Below are positions 8,312 through 15,144 of a stretch of 16,068 bases of DNA, piece by piece; position 1 is the stretch's first letter, and every line of letters begins with the position of its first letter. Under the pieces are notes generated by a model that worked only from the letters and a program-made list of their open reading frames with translations, was not told where the DNA came from and made no database searches. The DNA lies in assembly GCA_035553895.1 (NCBI GenBank), contig DATMJI010000010.1, positions 1-16,068 on the forward strand, in the 5' to 3' direction. This DNA comes from JADDRA01 sp035553895. GTDB lineage: Bacteria > Actinomycetota > Acidimicrobiia > Acidimicrobiales > CADCSY01. A program made the translations under genes and the position numbers.

Positions 8312-8362
8312 GCGAATTGTGGAGGATCGAGGCGGCTCAGCCACCCGGATCCTCCGGAATCC
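8312..8362 (+). repeat. 51-bp imperfect palindromic repeat, copy A
   Basis: Begins GCGAATTGTGGAGGATC and ends GGATCCTCCGGAATCC, symmetric about the C at 8338 (GGCT-C-AGCC). GGAGGATC pairs with GATCCTCC, and further pairs extend both ways, about 19 of the possible pairs in all counting one G-T wobble. It lies 5 nt after the crtB stop and between convergent genes. The same element, with 5 differences in 51, follows crtD. It could act as a terminator or as a REP-like dispersed element. Confidence 0.85.
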
Positions 8363-8405
8363 CAGCCGCCTGCCGCCGGATCGGTCCCCGTCGCCCGGCG
8401 AGGCG

Positions 8406-10004
8406 TCACGGGCGCACCACCCGGTAGAGCGGGACGGCGCCGAAGGCGGCCTGCACCTCGAAGCGGTAGCCCCGCTCCCGCAACACCTCGGTGGTCCAGT
8501 CCCAGTCGAGCTCCGCTCCGAAGAGGAGGAAGTCGTCGTGGGTTCGCAGGTAGCCGTCGAAGTCACGTAGCTGCAGGGGGGCGAACTCCTGGAGTTGGAC
8601 GAGCCCGAGCTCGATGGTGTCGGTACCCAACACGGTGAGGGCGAGATCCGGGTCGGCCAGATACCGCAGCTCGGGACCGCCACGGCGGGCGATGTCGTGG
8701 GACAGCTCGAAGAACTCGTGGGCGCTGGCCACGACCACCGGCCGGCCGCCGCTGTTGGCGTCGAGGAAGGCCACCGTGGCCAGGCGCCGCTGGGCCTCGG
8801 CCCCCGCCGCTGAGAGATCTGCGGCGGCGACCGTGACCAGAACGACCAACAGGACGCCAGCGGCGGGGGCGGCGACAGGGATGCGGCGATCGAGGCGGTG
8901 CACCACCAGGGCCACCAGCGCAGCCAGGCCGAGCACGGCGGGAAGGACATAGCGGGCGACGTAGGCACCCGTCACCAACTTGGCGATCACCACCCCGGCC
9001 ACCGGAAGGAGGGCGAGGGCGCCGTAGAGCACCCATTCATGGACCGGAGCGCTGGACAGGAGGAAGCTGACCCCTCGTTGGCGCACCACGCCAGCCACGA
9101 TCACCAGAGCGGCCAGGGTGACGCCACCGGCGACCACCGGCAGGGAGACGGCGGAAACGGCGGGCAGGGCGACGGGCGCCAGGCCGCCGTAGAACTCCAG
9201 GGACTGCGCCCAGGTGGGCACGGCCCAGAAGGTGGCGGCGTAGTCGGCGGCGCTGGCCAGGAGGGGCGAGAACACCACCAGGGGGACGATCCCGCCACCG
9301 AGGGCGAGGGCGGCCGGCCAGTCGAAGCGCCCGTCGGTTCGGGCTCGCACCACCAGGGCAACCGCGAAGGGTCCGAGGAGGAGCACGGCGTAGTAGTGGC
9401 TCGACACGGCACCTGCCAGGCTGAGTCCGAGCACGACCAGCGCCAGCCGGCGTTGCCGCCCGTGCTCGGCGGCCCGCTGCCACGACCACAGGGCCACGGC
9501 GGACAAGCCCAGCACTAAGGCGTACGGGCGGGCCTCCACGGCGTAGGCGCGGGTACTGCTGGTGCCCAGGATCAGTGCGGCCACCAACCCGGCCAGCGGC
9601 GACGAGCGGCGGCGCACGACCAGGTAGAGGAAGGCGCACGCCACCACGAACCCGACGATCTCGGGGAGGCGCAGCGCCAGCGGGCTCGATCCGAAGGCCC
9701 AGATCGACGCCCTGGTGATCAGGTAGAAGCCCGGTGGCGTCTGCTCGGCCCCCCGGGAGAGCTCCCCCCACAGGGCGTCCAGGCCCGGGAGGTGGCCGAA
9801 GTAGTAGGTGAAGAGCTCGTCGTTCCACAGGGGCAGGCGAGCGGCGGTGGCGACGCCGAAGGTGGCGACGAGAGTGAGCACGACGGCGAGGCCGGCGGGG
9901 GCGTGGTCCTCGCACCAGCGCAGGGGGCCCGCCCGGGTATCGCTGCCCGGCGCCGTGTGCGGAGCGGGCGTGGCGGTCTCTCGGAGGCTCGCGCCGGCCT
10001 TCAC
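8406..10004 (-). CDS. GT-C membrane glycosyltransferase (family 39-like)
   Basis: Polytopic membrane protein of 532 residues, predicted to transfer a sugar from a polyprenyl-phosphate donor to a lipid, glycan or protein on the outer side of the membrane. After a first membrane segment (about 38-55) comes the extracytoplasmic DE pair of GT-C enzymes (WNDELFTYY, Asp62-Glu63), then TPPGFYL (89-95) and YAVEARPYAL (154-163), typical of PMT/ArnT-like (PF13231-type) proteins. Roughly ten or more hydrophobic segments follow, and the last 130 or so residues form a soluble tail. The GTG start overlaps the stop of the upstream MT-GT2 gene by 4 bp, so it is the last gene of a coupled operon. The likely partnership is that GT2 makes the polyprenyl-phosphate sugar and this enzyme uses it. 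The acceptor is unknown. Confidence 0.85.
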   Translation of the reverse strand: MKAGASLRETATPAPHTAPGSDTRAGPLRWCEDHAPAGLAVVLTLVATFGVATAARLPLWNDELFTYYFGHLPGLDALWGELSRGAEQTPPGFYLITRASIWAFGSSPLALRLPEIVGFVVACAFLYLVVRRRSSPLAGLVAALILGTSSTRAYAVEARPYALVLGLSAVALWSWQRAAEHGRQRRLALVVLGLSLAGAVSSHYYAVLLLGPFAVALVVRARTDGRFDWPAALALGGGIVPLVVFSPLLASAADYAATFWAVPTWAQSLEFYGGLAPVALPAVSAVSLPVVAGGVTLAALVIVAGVVRQRGVSFLLSSAPVHEWVLYGALALLPVAGVVIAKLVTGAYVARYVLPAVLGLAALVALVVHRLDRRIPVAAPAAGVLLVVLVTVAAADLSAAGAEAQRRLATVAFLDANSGGRPVVVASAHEFFELSHDIARRGGPELRYLADPDLALTVLGTDTIELGLVQLQEFAPLQLRDFDGYLRTHDDFLLFGAELDWDWTTEVLRERGYRFEVQAAFGAVPLYRVVRP

Positions 10005-11524
10005 GACGCTGCCCGCTTGAGCACCGAGCCGAGGGAGGCCACGTAGCTCGGGGCCAGCCGGGCCAGGCGGAAGCTGGACGCACCCATGTCGTCACCCCGG
10101 TTGATCCACGAGACGGGCACCTCGCGGATGTCGTGACCGGCGAGCAGCGGGCGCAGGCCGGTCTCGACGTTGGCGGCGAAGTCGGGCCGGGTGAGCACGA
10201 GGTCGCGCAGGATGTCGCCGCGGTAGAGCTTGAGGTTGTTGGAGATGTCCCGCAAGGGGCGGTGGAGGACGAGGCGAGCGAGCAGGTGGAAGCCGCGGTT
10301 GGCCAGGATCTTGGCGAAGGGGTAGTTGACCAGGATCGACTCGTGGGAGAACCGGCTGCCGATGGCTCCGCTCGCCCCTCCGGCGACGACGTCGAAGAGG
10401 TCTCGCAACTCGGGGACGATGAGGCGGAAGTCGCAGTCCATGGACAGCACGAATCGCCCCGTCGTCGCCGCGTAGCCGTCGCCCAGGGCCCGGCCCACGC
10501 CGCCGGGAGGAGTACGGTCCACCAGCCGGATGCGGGCGTCGTGGCGAGCGAGCTGGCGGACGACCTCGGCGGTGTCGTCGGTGCTGCAGTCGTTGACGAA
10601 GATGATCTCGGCGAGGTAGTCGTCGTAGTGGTCGGTGAGCGCCGACGCCAACGACGGGATGTTCATGGCCTCGTTGCGGCAGGGGACGACCACCGACGTG
10701 GAACGGTGGAGCTGGGTATGTGGTGTCAGCTGCACCGCCGGCCGCCGCCGGGTCTCGTCGCCAGGCTTCTGGGCGGAGATGTAGAGGGTGCCGCAGAGCT
10801 CCTTGGCCACCGGGGCGTGCTCCAAGACGAAGGCCAGGGACTGGAGGGCGCCGACCAGGGCGCGGGGAGCCTTGGGGTGGAGGATGTCGTAAGGAACGAT
10901 GTCGATGTCGACATAGCCCTTCCGGGACAGGACCTGCATGAGCTCGAAGCGGCGCATGCCGATCTGGTGGGGGGTGTGGCCGAAGCGCCGGCCCACGGCG
11001 GGCACGGTGCTCTTGAGCAACACCTGGGGGTTCCAGAAGTTGGCCTCGAAGAACAGCAGGCGCCCTCCTGGCTTGAGCAGGCGGTGCAGGAGGGCGAGCG
11101 CTTCGGCGTAGCGGTCATGGCACAAGATGGCGGTGCCCACGACGTAGTCGAAGCTCTCGGGGGGGAACGACTCGACCAGGTCGTCGACCAGTTGGACCGA
11201 CACGTTGGCCAGCTGCCGGTGCCGGGCCCCCTCGGCCAGGTCCGGGTTGAACACCGCCGCCGTGATCGGGTTCTCGTGGCGCAGGACGGCGCCGAGATGC
11301 TCGGTCCACAGCCCTCCACCGGCACCGACCTCGAGGATGGACTCCCCGGGAAGGATGTGCAGCCAGTGGCGGGTGGTGAGGGCCCGCCATCGCAGGCGGG
11401 TCGGCGACGTGGCCGGATAGCGGAGCCAGTAGCCCTCCCGGGCCCGCTCCATGGCCACGAACGCATCCATGGAGGAGGCCTGGTCCCCATCACCGGCGGA
11501 CGGATCGGACGGCGTGGCGTTCAT
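10001..11524 (-). CDS. fused SAM-dependent methyltransferase / GT2 glycosyltransferase
   Basis: Two-domain protein, 507 residues. The N-terminal domain (about 25-255) is a class I methyltransferase: motif I ILEVGAGGGLW (63-73), VVGTAILCH (128-136), and a LLKPGGRLLFFEANF (149-163) strand typical of the fold. After a short linker (256-273) the C-terminal domain (about 274-500) is GT2, like dolichyl- or undecaprenyl-phosphate sugar synthases: SVVVPCRNE (277-285), FVNDCSTDDT (309-318), and MDCDFRLIVPEL (362-373) in place of the usual D-x-D acidic motif, with NNLKLYRGDI (429-438). The domains are in one continuous frame, with no stop or frameshift. The ATG at 11524 overlaps the epimerase stop (ATGA); an ATG at 11533 is an alternative. 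It probably makes a polyprenyl-phosphate sugar and methylates a sugar or lipid. Substrates are not predictable. Confidence 0.85.
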   Translation of the reverse strand: MNATPSDPSAGDGDQASSMDAFVAMERAREGYWLRYPATSPTRLRWRALTTRHWLHILPGESILEVGAGGGLWTEHLGAVLRHENPITAAVFNPDLAEGARHRQLANVSVQLVDDLVESFPPESFDYVVGTAILCHDRYAEALALLHRLLKPGGRLLFFEANFWNPQVLLKSTVPAVGRRFGHTPHQIGMRRFELMQVLSRKGYVDIDIVPYDILHPKAPRALVGALQSLAFVLEHAPVAKELCGTLYISAQKPGDETRRRPAVQLTPHTQLHRSTSVVVPCRNEAMNIPSLASALTDHYDDYLAEIIFVNDCSTDDTAEVVRQLARHDARIRLVDRTPPGGVGRALGDGYAATTGRFVLSMDCDFRLIVPELRDLFDVVAGGASGAIGSRFSHESILVNYPFAKILANRGFHLLARLVLHRPLRDISNNLKLYRGDILRDLVLTRPDFAANVETGLRPLLAGHDIREVPVSWINRGDDMGASSFRLARLAPSYVASLGSVLKRAAS

Positions 11525-12588
11525 GGGGTCCATCGATGCAGGTTCTCGGTGTGGATCTCCTGGAGGATGTCGTCGATGCCGTAGCGCAGGTGCCAGCCCG
11601 GGTAGTGGGACTGGAACCGGCCGTTGTCCCCGATCCACCACTGGTGGTCGCCGATCCGGTGCTGGTCTTGGTAGCTCCAGCGCATCTGCCGGCCACTGAT
11701 GCGTTCGGCAGCAACGATGGCCTCGAGTACCGAGCAGTTCGAGTCTCGGCCACCGCCGATGTTGTAGACCTCGCCGGCACGGGGGGCCTTGAACACCTCG
11801 TGGAAGGCCCGGACGAGATCGTGGCTGTGGATGGCGTCTCGCACCTGCTTGCCGCCGTAACCGAACACCGTGTAGGGCGTTTCCGACATGGCACAGCGCA
11901 TCACGTAGGCCAGGAACCCGTGCAACTCCGCCGCCGCGTGGTGCGGCCCGGTGAGGGTGCCCCCCCGGAAGCAGGCCGTGGGCATGTCGAAGTACCGACC
12001 GTACTCCTGGACGACCACGTCGGCGGCCACCTTGGAGGCCCCGAAGAGGCTGTGCAGGCTGTGATCGATGGCCATGTCCTCCCGGATGCCGCCGGCATAG
12101 GTGTGGGCGGGGTCGATCTCCCACCGCAGCTCCTCTTCGACCAGGGGAAGCCGGTTGGGCGTGTCGCCGTAGACCTTGTTGGTCGAGGTGAAGATCAGCG
12201 GCGCCTCGGGGCAGTTCCGGCGCATGGACTCGACCACGTTCAGCGTCCCCACGGCGTTGATGTCGAAGTCGGTGAAGGGCTCACGGGCGGCCCAGTCGTG
12301 GGACGGCTGGGCGGCGGTGTGGATCACCAGGCTGACCTGGCGGCCGAAGAACCGGAAGAGGTCCTCGATTCCGGCCCGGTCGCGGATGTCGAGATCCCGG
12401 TGGTCGTAGTTCTGGCCCAACGTGGCGCGGAGGCGTTCCACGCTGTCGGCCGTGGAGCTCTCCGGTCCGAAGAAGTGGCGGCGCATGTCGTTGTCGACGC
12501 CCACCACGTGGAGGCCGAGGTCGCCGAAGTACCGGGCCGCCTCGGAGCCGATGAGCCCGGCCGAGCCGGTGATGACGGCGACGCTCAC
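11521..12588 (-). CDS. NAD-dependent epimerase, CDP-paratose 2-epimerase-like
   Basis: Extended short-chain dehydrogenase/reductase acting on a nucleotide sugar, 355 residues. The Rossmann motif is TGSAGLIGS (7-15); further conserved stretches are TSTNKVYGD (134-142), FGASKVAAD (182-190), FRGGTLTGP (207-215), ELHGFLAY (221-228), FGYGGKQVRDAIHS (242-255) and YNIGGGRDSNCS (275-286). These match CDP-paratose/tyvelose 2-epimerase-like proteins as I remember them. The residue four before Lys186 is Phe182 rather than the canonical SDR Tyr; TyvE-type enzymes also seem to lack Tyr there, so this looks like a family feature and not damage. GTG 12588 has GGGAG 5 nt upstream. First gene of the leftward sugar operon and divergent from cruF. 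The actual nucleotide and sugar are unknown; UDP- or GDP-sugar epimerase or dehydratase activity is possible. Confidence 0.85.
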   Translation of the reverse strand: MSVAVITGSAGLIGSEAARYFGDLGLHVVGVDNDMRRHFFGPESSTADSVERLRATLGQNYDHRDLDIRDRAGIEDLFRFFGRQVSLVIHTAAQPSHDWAAREPFTDFDINAVGTLNVVESMRRNCPEAPLIFTSTNKVYGDTPNRLPLVEEELRWEIDPAHTYAGGIREDMAIDHSLHSLFGASKVAADVVVQEYGRYFDMPTACFRGGTLTGPHHAAAELHGFLAYVMRCAMSETPYTVFGYGGKQVRDAIHSHDLVRAFHEVFKAPRAGEVYNIGGGRDSNCSVLEAIVAAERISGRQMRWSYQDQHRIGDHQWWIGDNGRFQSHYPGWHLRYGIDDILQEIHTENLHRWTP

Positions 12589-12669
12589 GGGTGCTCCCAG
12601 GTCAAGACGGTGCCACTGCCGCCGGACGGTACGGGACCACTTGGCGCAGCGCCGCTGCGGACCGGCCCC

Positions 12670-12675
12670 AACCTA
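12670..12675 (-). promoter_or_regulatory. possible -10 box (TAGGTT) for the sugar operon
   Basis: On the minus strand, TAGGTT lies in the 141-bp divergent gap, about 80 nt before the epimerase GTG, which would give a leadered mRNA in keeping with its GGGAG ribosome site. No -35 is evident. Low confidence. Confidence 0.22.
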
Positions 12676-12729
12676 CCACCAGGGCGGCTCGGCACCGGTC
12701 CCCGGGGGCGTTTGCCGGCCCGCCGGGCC

Positions 12730-13563
12730 GTGACCCCGCGGGGCTACAGTCGGGCCATCGGCCCTCACCGGCGTCATCGGTCATCCCGACTGGCGGGGGT
12801 CGGCGCGGCCGGGGTCATGGCGCTGGCGCAGGCGCCCATCCCCTTCGTCGACGACGACCGACTGCTCACCACGGTGGTGGTGGTGGCTTTCTTCCTCGCC
12901 ACCTGCGCCCTGGCCTCCGCCATCTGGTCGCCGCGCCGGGTTGCTCTCGCCGCCGGTGCGGTGGTGGCCGCCACCCTGGTGCTGGAGTGGGTCGGGCATA
13001 CGACCGGCTGGCCCTTCGGCGACTACGACTACACCGGGGCACTGGTGCCCCAGGTGGCCGGGGTCCCGGTGATCGTCCCCCTGGCCTGGTTCGCCATGGC
13101 CGTGCCTGCCCGGGAGGTGGCGGCCCGCCTGACCGGCTCACCCTGGGTCCGGGTGGTCCTCGGCGCCGTGGCCCTCACCGCCTGGGACGTGATGCTCGAT
13201 CCCCAGATGGTCGACGCCGGGTACTGGGACTGGGCGGCCGACGGCCCCTGGCGGGGGATCCCTTTGTCGAACTACGCCGGCTGGCTGCTGGCGGGGGTGG
13301 CGGTGATGGCGCTCCTCGACCGGATCCTGCCGCTGCCCGGACGCAGCGTGGACCTGCTCGCCCTCTACGCCTGGTGGGGACTCTCCGAGGCCCTGGCCTT
13401 CGTGGTCTTCTTCGGTGACCCCCTCGTCGGCCTGGTGGGGGGGGCGGCCATGCTCGGTCCGGCTGCCCTGGCCTGGCGCCGTTCCCGCTCTGGCCTGGAG
13501 GTCGCCCAGGAGACATCGATCGGCAGCGAGCACGGCGCGGCGAGGGGCACGGGACCGGGATGA
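12730..13563 (+). CDS. cruF: carotenoid biosynthesis membrane protein, CruF-type 1,2-hydratase (DUF422)
   Basis: Integral membrane protein of the DUF422/CruF family, which adds water across the terminal 1,2 double bond of acyclic carotene ends, giving a tertiary hydroxyl. It is 277 residues from GTG 12730. Family blocks: EWVGHTTGWPFGDYDYT (86-102), LVPQVAGVPVIVPLAW (105-120), WDVMLDPQM (152-160) and GIPLSNYAGW (176-185). About seven hydrophobic segments are visible, and the last 25 or so residues are polar and poorly structured. The start is uncertain: GTG 12730 lacks a good ribosome site, ATG 12817 would cut into the first hydrophobic segment, and an ATC at 12757 sits right after a -10-like box. 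The gene ends 9 nt before crtD and is surely co-transcribed with it. The reaction is assigned by family; a haloarchaeal-type C50 substrate is less likely because no LyeJ-like elongase is present here. Confidence 0.88.
   Translation: MTPRGYSRAIGPHRRHRSSRLAGVGAAGVMALAQAPIPFVDDDRLLTTVVVVAFFLATCALASAIWSPRRVALAAGAVVAATLVLEWVGHTTGWPFGDYDYTGALVPQVAGVPVIVPLAWFAMAVPAREVAARLTGSPWVRVVLGAVALTAWDVMLDPQMVDAGYWDWAADGPWRGIPLSNYAGWLLAGVAVMALLDRILPLPGRSVDLLALYAWWGLSEALAFVVFFGDPLVGLVGGAAMLGPAALAWRRSRSGLEVAQETSIGSEHGAARGTGPG
12745..12750 (+). promoter_or_regulatory. putative -10 box (TACAGT) for cruF-crtD
   Basis: A TANNNT hexamer in the divergent region, 6 nt before an in-frame ATC at 12757, the same arrangement as before crtE. 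If real, GTG 12730 is upstream of the transcript. Inferred. Confidence 0.3.
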
Positions 13564-13572
13564 AGGACGCCG

Positions 13573-15036
13573 ATGGCTGAGGTCGCCGTCGTGGGCGGCG
13601 GGGTCGGGGGCATGGCCGTGGCCCTCCGGCTGCAGGCCGCCGGCCACGACGTCGCCCTCTTCGAGCGCAACCCCGCCCTCGGCGGCAAGCTGGCCTCCCG
13701 GGTGGTCGACGGCTTCCACTTCGATACCGGCCCGTCGCTGCTGACGCTGCCCGAGGTCTTCGACGACCTCCTGGCCCAGGCGGGCACGTCGCTGGCCGAG
13801 GTGGCCGATCCGGTGCGCCTGGACCCCATCTGCCGCTACCGCTGGCCCGACGGCTCCGGCTTCGACCACCGGGCCGACCGCCACCATGCCGGCGCCGACG
13901 TGGAGGCCATGGCCCCGGGCCAGGGGCGAGCCTTCGCCGCCTACCTCGACCGCGGCCGGCGCATCTGGGAGGTCTCGCAGCGGACCTTCTTCGCCGGCCC
14001 CATGGACTCGCCGGCCGACCTGGTGCGGCGCCTACGCTCGCCGTCCGACCTCTGGGCCGTCGACCCCGTGCGTACCCTCGACGCCCGGGCCCGGTCCTGC
14101 TTCGACGACCGCCGGCTGGTGCAGTGGGCCGGCCGCTACGCCACCTACTCCGGTTCGTCCCCCTACTCCGCCCCCGCCACCTTGGCCTGCATCCCCTGGA
14201 TCGAGCAGTCGTCGGGGGCGTGGTACCTGCGGGGCGGGCTGGCCACGCTGGCCGTGGCTCTGGCCGGCGTGCTGGCGAAGGCGGGCGTGGAGGTGCGCAC
14301 CAGCGCCGAGGTGGAGGCCATCCGGGCGGACAGCACCGGCGTGCACGGGCTGCGCCTGGCCGGCGGCGAGGCCGTCGATGCCGACGTGGTGGTGGCCAAC
14401 GTCGACGCCACTCACCTCTACGCCGACCTCCTGCCCGACCGGCCCGCGTTGCGGCGGGTGCTCCGGGCCCCGGTGTCGTCGTCGGGCTTCGCACTGCTGG
14501 CATCGGTAGATGGCCGCACCGACGGCCTGGCCCACCACAACGTGGCCTTCTCCGAGGATGCGGAGGCCGAGTTCGCCGCCATCTTCGACCACGGCCGACC
14601 CCCGGCGGACCCCACCACCTACGTGTGCGTGTCCGCCGTCACCGATCCCACCCAAGCGCCTACCGGGGCGGAGAACTGGTTCGTACTCGTCAACGTGCCT
14701 CCGGCGTCGGCAGTGGACTGGGACGTCCAAGCCGGGCCCTACCGGGACCACCTGCTCGAGGTCCTGGCCCGCCGGGGCTGGGACCTGGCCGGACGGCTGC
14801 GTTCGGTGGAGGTCGTCACCCCCCGCGACATCGCCCAGGGCTACCGGTCGTGGCAGGGGGCGATCTACGGCACCTCGTCCAACGGGCGCCGGGCCGCCTT
14901 CGTGCGCCCAGCCAACCGCGGCCCCCGCCGGGGCCTGTACCTGGTCGGGGGCTCCAGCCATCCCGGTGGGGGCCTGCCCCTGGTGGCCCTCAGCGGGCGG
15001 ATCGTGGCCGCCATGGTGCAGGCCGACCTCGGCTGA
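13573..15036 (+). CDS. crtD: CrtI-family carotenoid 3,4-desaturase (CrtD-like)
   Basis: FAD-dependent carotene desaturase, 487 residues, a diverged paralogue of the CrtI upstream. N-terminal GGGVGG (8-13) and Glu31 bind FAD; LGGKLASRV and FDTGPSLLTLP follow. The C-terminal part has YGTSSNGRRAAFVRP and, at about 454-475, LVGGSSHPGGGLPLVALSG; the SSHPGGG form rather than the STVPGVG of phytoene desaturases is what I associate with CrtD and related hydroxycarotenoid desaturases. ATG 13573 has AAGGA (13563-13567) 5 nt upstream, overlapping the cruF stop region. Pairing with cruF supports 3,4-desaturation of a 1-hydroxylated end group. Alternatives are a CrtN/CrtO-type oxidase or a second phytoene desaturase. 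A 51-bp palindromic repeat begins at the very next base after the stop. Confidence 0.82.
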   Translation: MAEVAVVGGGVGGMAVALRLQAAGHDVALFERNPALGGKLASRVVDGFHFDTGPSLLTLPEVFDDLLAQAGTSLAEVADPVRLDPICRYRWPDGSGFDHRADRHHAGADVEAMAPGQGRAFAAYLDRGRRIWEVSQRTFFAGPMDSPADLVRRLRSPSDLWAVDPVRTLDARARSCFDDRRLVQWAGRYATYSGSSPYSAPATLACIPWIEQSSGAWYLRGGLATLAVALAGVLAKAGVEVRTSAEVEAIRADSTGVHGLRLAGGEAVDADVVVANVDATHLYADLLPDRPALRRVLRAPVSSSGFALLASVDGRTDGLAHHNVAFSEDAEAEFAAIFDHGRPPADPTTYVCVSAVTDPTQAPTGAENWFVLVNVPPASAVDWDVQAGPYRDHLLEVLARRGWDLAGRLRSVEVVTPRDIAQGYRSWQGAIYGTSSNGRRAAFVRPANRGPRRGLYLVGGSSHPGGGLPLVALSGRIVAAMVQADLG

Positions 15037-15087
15037 GCGAATTGTGGAGGATCGGCGTGGCTCAGCCACTCGAATCCTCCGGAATCC
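15037..15087 (+). repeat. 51-bp imperfect palindromic repeat, copy B
   Basis: Directly follows the crtD stop. Same length and orientation as copy A, with 46 of 51 positions identical and no gaps. The apex is a perfect GTGGCT-C-AGCCAC, and the outer arms GGAGGAT/ATCCTCC also pair. The five differences shift individual pairs but keep about the same number, so the hairpin is preserved. It precedes the SURF1 promoter region and may end the cruF-crtD transcript. Confidence 0.85.
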
Positions 15088-15131
15088 GGTCGGGCGGCGG
15101 GCGCGATCCCGGCGGCCCCGTGCGGACTCGG

Positions 15132-15137
15132 TAGCGT
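15132..15137 (+). promoter_or_regulatory. putative -10 box (TAGCGT) for leaderless SURF1 mRNA
   Basis: TAGCGT is followed by 7 nt and then GTG 15145, with no Shine-Dalgarno between. It is the same hexamer as before the alpha/beta hydrolase. Inferred from position. Confidence 0.42.
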
Positions 15138-15144
15138 CGTCGGC

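Noticed and set aside
8312..8362. Repeat as part of a coding sequence (its minus strand translates to similar peptides in both copies)
   Set aside because: The shared peptide simply follows from the shared DNA; both copies lie immediately after stop codons and pair as hairpins.
10133..11584. 483-residue plus-strand open frame opposite the MT-GT2 gene
   Set aside because: Antisense shadow with no motifs, while the minus strand carries clear methyltransferase and GT2 motifs throughout.
11525..12124. Upstream extension of the MT-GT2 frame into the epimerase
   Set aside because: Arg/His/Pro-rich frame shadow; an ATG overlapping the epimerase stop gives a normal methyltransferase N-terminus.
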